DNA of 44,211 nt from Ignavibacteriota bacterium (GTDB taxonomy: Bacteria; Bacteroidota; Ignavibacteria; UBA10030; SZUA-254), in assembly GCA_016209795.1 (NCBI GenBank), contig JACQVI010000148.1:1-44211 (forward strand), in the 5' to 3' direction. This document shows positions 34,754 to 43,266 of the stretch, piece by piece (within the stretch, counting starts at the first letter, position 1; every line of letters begins with the position of its first letter). Made by a program: the position numbers and the translations under genes. Under the pieces are notes generated by a model, which saw nothing but the letters and a program-made list of their open reading frames with translations, was not told the DNA's origin and searched no databases.

Positions 34754-35421
34754 CTGAAGCCGCAGACCATGGCGTGGTTAGACAGATTAAAAAACTTCTA
34801 CAAGTCGGCTGAAGTTGCAGTAAGTTCTTCACAAGTGGATAAGCAGCTTTACCTCAAAACGAGATGTTACTATACAAAGAAAAGATGATATGGGGGAGTC
34901 TCACTTCCATTGGGTTTCTGGATACTTGCATCATCCATCCATGCTTTCAATATCTTCGGTCGCGAACTATTGTCTGAGGATATAAATGAATAATGGCTGG
35001 CGTTCGCATGTTTGTTGTGTATTCCTCCTTGGGATTGGTATGTACACATGCATTCAATGAGCAAAAATACAAGAAATCTGAAATTGAGTATGAGCAGATC
35101 ACACAAGAGATTAGTCAAGTTGCTCGTGAAGGTACTAACTGAATTCATCCCAACATGTGACTATTGCAAGTGGATCCCTAATGAAAGAAGTAGCTTGATT
35201 CAAATCGAAGATTCAGTGCCAGAGAAAAGAAGCAAAGTGCGCGGCATTCGCCTATTTGGTCAGGATTTTTCTTAATTGCTCTCATTCAGCGGTCTTGCTC
35301 ATGGTAAGGTTTTTCGGCTGATATTTTATATGTGGTGTGCAGCCAATCTTCGAAAAGGAAGAAGACAGAAAAGTACTATCAATTCGTTGGTCATGTACTT
35401 GTGCGTATTACTGAGGCAGCT
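34754..35421. other. Intergenic region containing a decayed signalling-gene tail
   Basis: About 670 bp between the hybrid kinase and the sigma-54 activator. Its second half holds the frameshifted relic listed at 34993-35275. The first part contains a 39-codon frame at 34770 (MAWLDRLKNFYKS...) with no ribosome binding site and no recognisable family. No sigma-54 GG-N10-GC match was found before the activator gene. Confidence 0.4.
34993..35275 (+). pseudogene. Frameshifted relic of a PAS/receiver protein tail ('C-x2-C-K' motif)
   Basis: An open frame from ATG 34993 reads a helix-like stretch ending 'EYEQITQEISQVARE' and stops at 35140-35142. Shifting frame at about 35128 continues as 'VLTEFIPTCDYCKWIPNERS' and then 'SLIQIEDSV'. 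Together they match the common tail of PAS and receiver proteins, a helical linker followed by 'LPICSYCKKIRDDEG-W-QIE-YI', but the later conserved part ('FSHGICP-C') is lost. So one frameshift plus truncation is needed to restore the pattern. The motif name and consensus are from general knowledge; the alignment is by eye. Confidence 0.45.
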
Positions 35422-36795
35422 ATGGAAACTATGCCATCACACAACATATTAATTGTAGAGGACGACCAAGAACAGAGAGCTCTTATTTTGCAGATTGTCT
35501 CGACTCCTAACAGGTGTGTCGACATTGCAGCGGACGGTACAGCTGCAATCAACTGCATAAACCGGAAACCCTACGACCTCGTCTTACTCGACTTGGGGCT
35601 ACCCCACGTGAGTGGGATGGAGGTCTTGGCGCACATGAAATCCTATGCGAACTCAACACCGGTCATCATCATCACAGGATCTCGCGATGTGAAGGTAGCT
35701 GTCGAGGCGATGAAGCGTGGAGCGTATGATTACCTGACGAAACCGTTTGGCGCAGATGAGATCACGCTTGCTGTCAAACGAGCTCTTGAATTCCAGGTTT
35801 TACGGAATTCCGTCAAGCTTGTCGAGAGATTAAGAGAGCATTTGATGGACGAAGAATGCATTGTTGGAACAAGCAGTGTTTGGCTCGCTGTGTTGGATAA
35901 GGCTAGGCAGTACGCCCAAAGTGATTCACTGGTCTACATAGAAGGTGAAACTGGATCTGGTAAGGAGGTTATAGCCAAATACATCCACCGCTGTAGTGCA
36001 CGAAGGGATGAACCGTTTGTTGTGATTGACTGTGGTGTGATTCCAGATCCACTCATTGAGGCAGAACTCTTTGGGTACAAGAAGGGGGCATTCACCGGTG
36101 CTGATTCCGCGAAAGAAGGTTTGGTTGAGCTTGCAAACGGGGGAACACTCTTCCTGGACGAGATCGGGCACATCGATCTACGGTTTCAACAGAAGCTACT
36201 CAAGTTCGTAGAGACCAAATCGTTCCGTCGCATTGGAGATACGCAGGAACGCATTGTTGACGTTCGAATTATCGCAGCGACGAACAAGGATCTGACGAAA
36301 GAGAGTGAAGCAGGACGATTCCGAAGCGACTTGTGGTATCGGTTAAATGTCATGAAACTCTACGTTCCTTCTTTGCGCGAGCGAGCAGACGATATCCCCT
36401 TGCTCGCAGAACATTTTCTCAAGAAATCTCGCCATTACCGGAACGTAAAGGTATTAGCGCCCGAAGCACTTGAAGCACTCCAGCAGTATTCTTGGCCCGG
36501 AAACGTGAGAGAGCTTCAATCGATCATCGAGCGTGCTATTGTGATCTCGTCGAGTGATGAGGTAATCAGACTCAGCGATCTGGAAATCGAGCCACTCCGC
36601 TACTCATCTTTTGGGGAAAGTTTAGATAGGAGCGTATCCTTGATGTCGTTGCGGGAGGCGGAGCAACGGCACATTGTCCAAGTACTGACGACAGTCAACT
36701 GGAATATCTCCCGAGCTGCGAAAATACTGAAAATTGGACGGACGACCCTCTACGATAAGATGGAAACCTATCTAATACGGCCTCCTGCACCCTAG
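35422..36795 (+). CDS. NtrC-family sigma-54-dependent response regulator
   Basis: Transcription activator of 457 residues from ATG 35422 ('GAGG' 5 nt upstream; the frame is open to 35332). The receiver has 'VEDDQ' and phosphoacceptor D57 in 'LVLLDLGLPHVSG' and 'LTKPFG'. The AAA+ domain has Walker A 'GETGSGKE' (K181), the sigma-54 contact loop GAFTGA at 222-227, Walker B 'GGTLFLDEIGHID' and 'RSDLWYRLNV'. It ends with a Fis-type helix-turn-helix ('NWNISRAAKILKIGRTTLYDKM'). All residues needed for ATP-driven opening of sigma-54 promoters are present. A good sigma-54 promoter (37065) with an upstream dyad lies just beyond its 3' end, before the surface-protein operon, its most likely target. Confidence 0.95.
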   Translation: METMPSHNILIVEDDQEQRALILQIVSTPNRCVDIAADGTAAINCINRKPYDLVLLDLGLPHVSGMEVLAHMKSYANSTPVIIITGSRDVKVAVEAMKRGAYDYLTKPFGADEITLAVKRALEFQVLRNSVKLVERLREHLMDEECIVGTSSVWLAVLDKARQYAQSDSLVYIEGETGSGKEVIAKYIHRCSARRDEPFVVIDCGVIPDPLIEAELFGYKKGAFTGADSAKEGLVELANGGTLFLDEIGHIDLRFQQKLLKFVETKSFRRIGDTQERIVDVRIIAATNKDLTKESEAGRFRSDLWYRLNVMKLYVPSLRERADDIPLLAEHFLKKSRHYRNVKVLAPEALEALQQYSWPGNVRELQSIIERAIVISSSDEVIRLSDLEIEPLRYSSFGESLDRSVSLMSLREAEQRHIVQVLTTVNWNISRAAKILKIGRTTLYDKMETYLIRPPAP

Positions 36796-36934
36796 CTCTT
36801 CGGGTTCTCTCTTAATTCCTCTCTTCTTTACCCTGCCCTTCACTGGTACGAAATGAGTTTTTCAGGTGCTGTCCTCTGTATTGTGTCACAACCTAGAGAC
36901 ATTGACAGCCTCTCTTTTCACTTATCATGTGTAG

Positions 36935-36949
36935 CATTGTCGAACAGTG
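36935..36949. promoter_or_regulatory. Candidate enhancer dyad for the sigma-54 activator
   Basis: CATTGTCGAACAGTG: half sites CAnTGT and ACAnTG around a 3-nt centre. It is about 130 bp upstream of the -24 box at 37065, the normal position for an enhancer-binding protein site. The related half-site word CATTGACAG occurs about 35 bp further upstream. Proposed by symmetry and position only. Confidence 0.35.
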
Positions 36950-37064
36950 TCAGATTATTGCACACTCACTCATAACTCTTTTGTTTCAACTCCACTTCAG
37001 CATATTTCGCTAAGTGCTCATACCAGCAGACAGTTATAGTGAAACGTAATCGCGTTCATTAAGA

Positions 37065-37080
37065 TTGGCATTTCAATTGC
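37065..37080 (+). promoter_or_regulatory. Sigma-54 promoter of the surface-protein operon
   Basis: TTGGCATTTCAATTGC: GG at 37067-37068 and GC at 37079-37080, separated by exactly 10 nt, with complete TTGGCA and TTGC elements. This is the best sigma-54 match I found in the window. Predicted transcription start is near 37092, leaving a leader of about 225 nt before ATG 37317. Confidence 0.65.
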
Positions 37081-37097
37081 TGAGTAGGTTGCAGCGT

Positions 37098-37262
37098 ATG
37101 AATGAAGAACGGATCACACACACTATAGGTAGTAGAGTAGACAATAAGAATGGCCTCAACAATCAGAGCCAACTGAATCATCTCTCCGGAGTTGTGGCGC
37201 AAATAGAAGAATACTTTAAACGCATTCTCAGTCAGATGAGAAGGACTGAGAAAAACAACTGA
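37098..37262 (+). CDS. Possible 54-residue peptide in the leader of the surface operon
   Basis: ATG at 37098, six nt after the predicted sigma-54 start point, reading 54 codons ('MNEERITHTIGSRVDNKNGL' ... 'VVAQIEEYFKRILSQMRR'). The second half looks like an amphipathic, charged helix. There is no room for a ribosome binding site if transcription begins at 37092, so it would be leaderless, or untranslated. No family recognised. Confidence 0.3.
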   Translation: MNEERITHTIGSRVDNKNGLNNQSQLNHLSGVVAQIEEYFKRILSQMRRTEKNN

Positions 37263-37316
37263 AATGGAATTACATATAAACAATAACTTATGAAACAATC
37301 AATATCAGGAGAACAT

Positions 37317-40262
37317 ATGCACTACTCAATTCTAAAGCAAATTCTTACAATACTTTGTTTGTTCTTAACTACTCAAGTAATGTTTGCCATACCGTTGAGT
37401 TCACGGTCCATCAAAACCCCCGATCTGATCGGTGGTCATGATATGGAAAGTATTGAACTAGCAGCAGTAGGTACTTATTGGTTCAATCCCAACAAAGTTC
37501 AGGCAGATAATCCACTTCCGATAATCTCGAATCTCGAACCGAATAAAGTGATTGTTGGTTTGGGTGCCATTACCTTGATCGTAAGAGGCTCAGGCTTTGT
37601 GTCTCAATCTGAGGTGATCTTAAATAATGAAAGCCGGCCGACAAGGTTTATTGATTCAAGCGAGTTGAGAGTGGTAATACCTGCAAGCATTTTACATCGT
37701 GCACAGGAGATTTTTGTAGTAGTGTATAATCCTCCTCCCGGTGGAGGATACTCGACCCCGGTCATTTTTACAATCGAGAATCCCATCCCTGTTGTTACGA
37801 GTATAACACCAACAAGCAAAATTCTTGGTGATAGTGCATTTACGATGTTCATCAATGGGAGAAATTTCGTTGAGCAATCTGAAGTACGTTTTGATGGACT
37901 GGGTCAACGCATGCAATTTATCGATAGGGCAAATCTCAGTGTCAAAGTGCCTGCTAGTGAACTAACGTCAGCGAGGGAGATCGAGGTAAGGGTGATCAAT
38001 CCATCGCCAGGTGGTGGGCTTTCCAACGAGGTGACCTTCGTTGTGGCAAACCCAGTGCCAATAATATCAAGAATGACACCATCGATGAACTACTTGGGCA
38101 GCTCTGGATTCATACTGACAGTCGATGGAACAAACTTCATACCCGGTTCTATTATTCAATGGAATGGCAGTGCAAGGCTGACGGAATTCATTAGCGCAAC
38201 GAAACTGGAAGCATCGATCCTTCAGACTGATCTTTTGTCTTCCGGCAAGATTAGTGTGACAGTATCCAATCCCACACCAGGCGGAGGTGTCTCAAATGAG
38301 CAGCAGTTTGTCGTCCTCGGGGGATTGATCAACGGAAAAGTGTACGACGATCGGAATGGAAATGGCTTCAGAGATGAAGGTGAGGAAGGATTGTATCCTT
38401 GGATGGTATTTTTGATGAAGAATGATATTCCCGTCGACAGCACCATGAGCACGGATGGTGGCTACTTTACCTTTATTAACCTTGCTCTGGATTCATATAA
38501 GGTTCAGGCACAAGTTCCACCCGGATGGACACAAACCCAGCCATCACAGGAGAACGGACACACAGTCAAACTTGTTGATTCACTTGTGGTGTCGGAAATT
38601 GATTTTGGAATCTTCAAAGATGGTCGAATAAGTGGATGTGTGTTCAACGACCGAAATATGAACCGAGTCCGTGAGGCTGAGGAAGAAGGTCTACCAGGAT
38701 TTCGCGTCAGAATACAAGCTGGCAACAAGGAGTCGTTAACAGAAACGCAGGCAGAAGGTACATTTTCATTCTCTCATGTGCTCGCCGGTGAATACATAGT
38801 TCGTCTTAGCCTCGACGCAGGCTGGATGCAAACATATCCGAACAATGAATATCGTATTACTACTCTCAGTGGTATCGATACTTCAGGCTTCTGTTTCGGT
38901 GTCAGTTTCGCGAGCAATGACACACAGGAGTATCGTACGTTCCTTCCCGAGAGTATAAGTGTGCCGAAAGCTGTCAAGCCAAAACCCTACGCTTCGAAGT
39001 TCTGGTTCGAGTTCCAGAATCAAACGGAGCGAGACGTAAATGGCTTGCATGTCGAATTCGTAAGTCCAGTGACCTCTATCATCCAGGCAATGCCATTTGC
39101 TACCGTACGTGCGAGAACCCAATTCCATCGAGAGTTTGACTTCACCGGGGCGACTGTCGCGAGATCTCAGCTTGTTGAGATTGTCGGATTGGGTCCAAAG
39201 TCTGGCATGAGAGTGAAAAGGTGGTGGTGGACCTACAATGGTAGTATCGTTGCCGCACGGAATCAGAGTTTACTCCCGACGAAGCTGGAATTCCTACTCC
39301 CAATGCCCAATGCGGCAAACCTCAGGAACGAAGTTTTCTTGAGGATGGCATATCAGTCCACATCACCCAATTCATCGAGTGCTGGTATGATTATCGGTGT
39401 GCCACAACGAGATCCGAAGACTTACGGTTGGGTGGTGTTGCGCAAGAGCTCTGATGTAGTACGTTCCTTGAATGATCGCTTTGGTCGCCATGTTGGCGAG
39501 CCTCGAGGATTCGATATCTTCAGAAATGGCCGACCGTTTGTAGGAGAACAAAAGTTGCTACCACCTTCAAAACAAAACAACAGATTGTTTGCAGATCTTG
39601 TAATACTCAAATTGAACATCAGTGCGAGTGAACTACAGTTAATCCCGAACGGTTTAGGAGAGCTAATCTTCCAAGAGGAGGGGAACAGCTTAAGTGGGAT
39701 GATGGTTCGTGAAATCGTCGCGCGCGCTGACAGTGTAATGACGTATTGGCCTGGAATCGCAACGGCTGAATATGAAACTCTCTACTCCGCGATTCGCAAA
39801 ATCAATGCCGCGTTCTCCGGACCTATCGACACAGTCTCATTTGGTTCCCAGTTTCGCTTAACGGGTGTGAGGAAATTGGCCGAGGTGCCATTCCTGCGGA
39901 GGAATCCGTCCATGGCACCGCGTGTGGTGGTTACACCATCTGTTGTGGATGAGAACATGCCACAGGTGTATGAGTTAGGACAGAACTACCCAAACCCGTT
40001 TAACCCAACCACAACCATCGAGTTTGAACTAGCACGGCAGTCGGTTGTGACTCTGAAAATATTCAACGTGCTCGGTCAGGAACTTTTGACGCTCATAGAG
40101 AACGAAGAGATGGTCACAGGGAGTTACAGCATAGAATTCAATGGAACTAGCTTGGCTTCCGGTGTGTACTTCTACCGAATTGTTGCATATGCAGATGACA
40201 CCGAGGAGGGTGCTGGTCAAGAACTGTTTACAAGCACCAGAAAAATGATACTTGCGAAGTAG
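37317..40262 (+). CDS. Secreted TIG/SdrD-like multidomain surface protein with T9SS sorting domain
   Basis: Exported adhesin-like protein of 981 residues. ATG 37317 has 'AGGAG' 5 nt upstream, better than ATG 37290. Signal peptide: 'ILTILCLFLTTQVMFAIP'. About 55-340: three consecutive IPT/TIG immunoglobulin-like repeats, each opening 'P.PIIS...P....G...F.L.V.G.NF' and closing 'V.NP.PGGG.S'. About 340-540: two SdrD/Cna-B-like domains ('GKVYDDRNGNGFRDEGEEGL', 'GCVFNDRNMNRVREAEEEGL'), the second with altered acidic residues. About 540-890: an unassigned region. The end is a T9SS domain ('ELGQNYPNPFNPTTTIEF' ... 'SGVYFYRIVA'). It is the first gene of a three-gene operon. Likely surface-exposed stalk or adhesin; binding partner unknown. 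Confidence 0.9.
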   Translation: MHYSILKQILTILCLFLTTQVMFAIPLSSRSIKTPDLIGGHDMESIELAAVGTYWFNPNKVQADNPLPIISNLEPNKVIVGLGAITLIVRGSGFVSQSEVILNNESRPTRFIDSSELRVVIPASILHRAQEIFVVVYNPPPGGGYSTPVIFTIENPIPVVTSITPTSKILGDSAFTMFINGRNFVEQSEVRFDGLGQRMQFIDRANLSVKVPASELTSAREIEVRVINPSPGGGLSNEVTFVVANPVPIISRMTPSMNYLGSSGFILTVDGTNFIPGSIIQWNGSARLTEFISATKLEASILQTDLLSSGKISVTVSNPTPGGGVSNEQQFVVLGGLINGKVYDDRNGNGFRDEGEEGLYPWMVFLMKNDIPVDSTMSTDGGYFTFINLALDSYKVQAQVPPGWTQTQPSQENGHTVKLVDSLVVSEIDFGIFKDGRISGCVFNDRNMNRVREAEEEGLPGFRVRIQAGNKESLTETQAEGTFSFSHVLAGEYIVRLSLDAGWMQTYPNNEYRITTLSGIDTSGFCFGVSFASNDTQEYRTFLPESISVPKAVKPKPYASKFWFEFQNQTERDVNGLHVEFVSPVTSIIQAMPFATVRARTQFHREFDFTGATVARSQLVEIVGLGPKSGMRVKRWWWTYNGSIVAARNQSLLPTKLEFLLPMPNAANLRNEVFLRMAYQSTSPNSSSAGMIIGVPQRDPKTYGWVVLRKSSDVVRSLNDRFGRHVGEPRGFDIFRNGRPFVGEQKLLPPSKQNNRLFADLVILKLNISASELQLIPNGLGELIFQEEGNSLSGMMVREIVARADSVMTYWPGIATAEYETLYSAIRKINAAFSGPIDTVSFGSQFRLTGVRKLAEVPFLRRNPSMAPRVVVTPSVVDENMPQVYELGQNYPNPFNPTTTIEFELARQSVVTLKIFNVLGQELLTLIENEEMVTGSYSIEFNGTSLASGVYFYRIVAYADDTEEGAGQELFTSTRKMILAK

Positions 40263-40328
40263 ATCGCGCATGGTATTGATCACCAGGATATACACGATGA
40301 CTACACGCAGGAGAAAGGAAAAAGAACA

Positions 40329-40838
40329 ATGAAGCCGGTCAGAGCAACCAGCAGAATCCGCTCAGGGCGATTTTTCCTTGCTGCAGCCTTGCTGACGCTA
40401 GGCGCATGCGCTACTGCCGGTGCACAGCGAAACGCATCTGTCTCAGCATCTGCTACAATCACTTTTAGAGCTGTAGTCTCACCTATGGATAAAATAGGAA
40501 CTGGTGCAAGCCAGGTCTCATCGATACTCCGGGATCTTGATACGATGGAAACCCCTCCCGATGAGGGAGCCTGGATAACAGCGTCCCTTGACAATAGGTT
40601 TTTTTTTCCACCACGACAGGGCGTCGTTGAGAGTGAACCTTCAGCTTACAAATCCACTCCGCTAAGCTTCAAGATCGAGGATATGTATTGCAATCACTCA
40701 CGGGGAGTTGCTGCAATTCTGGGATCTGATGGAAACCTGTACATCCGTACGCCGCAAGCCGATGACCAACACCCATCTGAGTGGGGAGGCATTGAAAGCG
40801 GATCCAGTATTCTCCTCGTCGTGTCTGTTGTAGACTGA
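40329..40838 (+). CDS. Small exported protein of unknown function, possibly pilin-like
   Basis: 169 residues with an N-terminal export signal ('RFFLAAALLTLGACATAGAQ'). Cleavage after 'AGA' by signal peptidase I or lipid attachment at the Cys of 'LGAC' (an imperfect lipobox) are both possible. The mature part starts 'RNASVSASATITFRAVVSPM', a repetitive Ala/Ser/Thr beta-strand pattern like small DUF4402/pilin-type surface subunits, and ends with a strand 'SILLVVSVVD', as in donor-strand or beta-sandwich subunits. No confident family match. Ribosome binding site 'AGGAGAAAGGA' upstream. It sits between the TIG/T9SS gene (66 bp) and the PapD-like gene (27 bp), so all three are probably one transcript. 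Confidence 0.7.
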   Translation: MKPVRATSRIRSGRFFLAAALLTLGACATAGAQRNASVSASATITFRAVVSPMDKIGTGASQVSSILRDLDTMETPPDEGAWITASLDNRFFFPPRQGVVESEPSAYKSTPLSFKIEDMYCNHSRGVAAILGSDGNLYIRTPQADDQHPSEWGGIESGSSILLVVSVVD

Positions 40839-40865
40839 GGAGTACTTTTTGCAGGAAGGACTTCA

Positions 40866-42074
40866 ATGAAAAGATATAGAACAGTGCGTAAACTCATGTG
40901 CGATCTCGTTGGTTCTCAATTTGTAGTACGAGGTCGTGGAAAAACGATTGTCATGTCAATTATTCTTAGTTTCTTGCTGCTTTCCGAATGGACTGATGGG
41001 GTGTTAGCCGATGTGACTATTTCTCCGACGACACTATACTTTAGCAAAATGAATCCGCGAGGAAGAGTTACCATTGTGAACGGTGATATAGACGCAAAAA
41101 TTGTCGATGTTTCTCTTTCGTTTGGATATCCTGTATCGGACAATGACGGAAACATATCATTCCGCTTCATTGATTCTACGAATAATGTAGAGTCATCGAT
41201 GCGTTCCTGGGTGAGAGTTTATCCTTGTCACTTCGAACTTGCACCTAATGAGTACCAAGTGGTTACGATTGTTGCAGAACCGCCGGAAGAACTGCCGGAT
41301 GGCGAGTACTGGCTCAGACCAAAACTGATCGTTCGGTCAATCGATTCCCTCTATCAGACCAATGAAAGTCCAGATCGATTAAGGTTGAATACAAAAGAAA
41401 TTCATCAATACATCCTAAGTGTGAATTATCGACATGGCATTGCTTGGACTGGGATCTCTATCCGTAATATTTCAGCTACAGTGCGAGGCAAGAGACTACG
41501 ATTGTTGGTAGCTCTTCAGCGCGAAGGAAATGCAGCTTATCGGGGGAATATTGTCTGTTCTCTCTGGGGAGCAGATGGACATTGTCTCGTTGATCGCAAA
41601 CGGGAAGTTGCTGTTTACCATTCGCTGAATCATCGCTTTGAATTTGAGGTTGGCGATGTTGGGTTCTCGGATGGTGCCTATACTGCGCAAATCGAATTAA
41701 ATACCGATCGGCAGGGAGATGTCTTACGGTCACCCCCAGTAAACCGAACCTTCACATTCAAAATAAAAAAAGGCGTTGCTATCGATAACTTAGCCAATGA
41801 CATCAAGATCATAACGACGCCGTTATCAGAGAAGAATCCTTCTCTGCTACGATTCGAGCGAAGTGTACAGGGCTCCCTACATAAGATAACAGAGGACACA
41901 GTCGCTTGCCAAAGCCCAGAAACAACTCATGTGGCTCAATTTAGAGATCGGTTCGATGCGCTAGTAGAATCGCACAAAAAAGTCAGGACTTTAGAAAAAA
42001 GGCTCAAGGAGATCAATCGAGAGCAGGATATGATTTTGAGAGAGCTACGCAAGCTTACAGTGATAATCCAATAG
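40866..42074 (+). CDS. PapD-like periplasmic chaperone/surface protein with C-terminal coiled coil
   Basis: 402 residues. The signal peptide is unusually long: about 27 basic/polar residues precede the hydrophobic core 'TIVMSIILSFLLLSEWTDGVLA'. The first mature domain resembles the pilus-chaperone (PapD-like) immunoglobulin fold: 'VTISPTTLYFSKMNPRGRVTIVNGD' ... 'WVRVYPCHFELAPNEYQVVTIVAEPPEELPDGEYWLRPKLIV'. A second beta domain follows (about 170-310). The last ~45 residues are a heptad-like coiled coil ('RFDALVESHKKVRTLEKRLKEINREQDMIL'). No usher gene is visible. It may fold or anchor the small protein encoded just upstream. 'AGGAAGGA' supports the start. Fold assignment is by motif and moderately sure. 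Confidence 0.7.
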   Translation: MKRYRTVRKLMCDLVGSQFVVRGRGKTIVMSIILSFLLLSEWTDGVLADVTISPTTLYFSKMNPRGRVTIVNGDIDAKIVDVSLSFGYPVSDNDGNISFRFIDSTNNVESSMRSWVRVYPCHFELAPNEYQVVTIVAEPPEELPDGEYWLRPKLIVRSIDSLYQTNESPDRLRLNTKEIHQYILSVNYRHGIAWTGISIRNISATVRGKRLRLLVALQREGNAAYRGNIVCSLWGADGHCLVDRKREVAVYHSLNHRFEFEVGDVGFSDGAYTAQIELNTDRQGDVLRSPPVNRTFTFKIKKGVAIDNLANDIKIITTPLSEKNPSLLRFERSVQGSLHKITEDTVACQSPETTHVAQFRDRFDALVESHKKVRTLEKRLKEINREQDMILRELRKLTVIIQ

Positions 42075-42135
42075 ACTGCAGTTGTATGCATAATGAGATC
42101 TTGATAATCTGTCCAAGCGAGACAAGGAACCAAGA

Positions 42136-42270
42136 ATGAAAGGCTCAATTTGGCTGAGAGTGCTGGTCCTCGAATCTTGGGTTACGGCCATCTTGACCGG
42201 ACAACCTTTTATAGAGAGTTTGAATTCTGACGACATCTCAACACCATTATGGATCCAAACGAAAAGATAA
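42136..42270 (+). CDS. Possible 44-residue ORF overlapping the receiver gene start
   Basis: ATG at 42136 preceded by 'AAGGAACC' and running 44 codons to a stop at 42268-42270, so it overlaps the first 22 nt of the receiver gene in another frame. The peptide ('MKGSIWLRVLVLESWVTAIL' ...) has a hydrophobic N-terminus. No family known. Arrangement resembles the short ORF overlapping the sugar transferase at 7191. Confidence 0.25.
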   Translation: MKGSIWLRVLVLESWVTAILTGQPFIESLNSDDISTPLWIQTKR

Positions 42271-42632
42271 CAATCTTGCTTGCTGATGATAACGACGAGC
42301 TTCTACAGATACTCAGTGCTTTACTTTCTGAGATGGGCTACCGCGTTTTAAGGGCAAGAGATGGGGAACAGGCGATTGTAACACTTCATGAGACAACAGT
42401 GCATCTGGTAATACTTGATCTCAAGATGCCTAAGGTTGATGGTTGGGATGTCTTGGTGTATGTGAAGCAACAGTTACCGAGTGTTAGAGTGGTAGTGCTT
42501 ACGGCATACGGGAGTAAAGCCAACGCTCTGAGGGCGAAAGAGATGGGTGCAGATGAGTTGATACAGAAACCATTCGATGTTGGAGAACTCTTCAGTAAAG
42601 TTAATAGAATATTAAACCTCAATTCGACCTAG
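42249..42632 (+). CDS. Single-domain response regulator (CheY-like receiver)
   Basis: 127-residue stand-alone receiver. Conserved residues: D13/D14 in 'LLADDND', phosphoacceptor D57 in 'LVILDLKMPKVDG', T85 in 'VLTAYG' and K107 in 'IQKPFD'. No output domain. The nearest genes are the PapD-like gene (same strand, 174 bp upstream) and the degenerate NtrC-like gene on the other strand. It may serve the hybrid kinase at 32369 or a kinase outside the window. Similar to the orphan receiver at 10345. Confidence 0.9.
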   Translation: MDPNEKITILLADDNDELLQILSALLSEMGYRVLRARDGEQAIVTLHETTVHLVILDLKMPKVDGWDVLVYVKQQLPSVRVVVLTAYGSKANALRAKEMGADELIQKPFDVGELFSKVNRILNLNST

Positions 42633-43266
42633 GTTATCCCTTGAAACGCTAAATGTGAATGAAAAAGTACTCTATAGAACTACTTCACCTTTTTTATGAA
42701 TTTAAGAGGTTTGCACGATTTTAGTTGAACCGCTTCGACAGAGGGCTTTTTACCTTCTCGGTTGTGCTGGGATGCTTGTCAAGGGTCACGATAGCAATCA
42801 GGATTTAAAGTGACAAAGTGAAACGAAGGAACGACTTGCCCTTGACGAGCGGATGGTGGGTAGGGGTGGAAATGAACGATTGGTTGTTAAGACAAAGTTT
42901 GGAAGGAGAGTAAATTGATAAAGAGAAAAGCGGTTCAGATCCACAAACTCTTCAGCGGATCCCCCCTCAGCGGGAGAGCATGAAGTGTTTGCCTTTCAAC
43001 ACAAATTGTCTTCGAGCGTAGGCGAAGCCAGAGTGAGAAGTCTATTTGGGTTCAGGTTAGTCTCAATGGAAGCATCCGTTAACACCCGTTGGTGTCGATC
43101 TACGCGGAATCAGTAAAGAATAGATTTGAAGCAGCCGTTTACAGTTCAAGCCTATAAACTATTGGAGTGAGAGTGACTAAAAGAACAATATAGCCTGCAA
43201 CACTCTTTATCTATGTAAAAACACTCTGGTGAAGCCATGACATTAGCTTTCTCAGAGTAAGGACCG
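42633..43266. other. Intergenic region between converging genes
   Basis: About 630 bp. Visible elements: a compact hairpin ACACC-CGTT-GGTGT at 43082-43095; a CTTCG ... CGAAG stem near 43012-43029; and 'AAGGAGAGTAAA' followed by TTG at 42915 with only 22 codons. None amounts to a gene. The short hairpins could end transcription of either flanking gene, but no U-tract accompanies them. No tRNA recognised. Confidence 0.4.

Larger units (their letters stand above)
36796..37316. other. Regulatory intergenic region upstream of the surface-protein operon
   Basis: About 520 bp. It contains a candidate activator-binding dyad at 36935-36949, a sigma-54 promoter at 37065-37080 and then a leader of about 225 nt. 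A 54-codon frame from ATG 37098 lies in the leader. The first 100 bp after the activator gene are pyrimidine-rich without a clear terminator. Confidence 0.6.

Noticed and set aside
43070-43110. GTTAAC/GTTGGTG words around a hairpin, considered as an integron attC site
   Set aside because: Core sites do not fit the GTTRRRY/RYYYAAC pattern and no integrase or cassette array is present.
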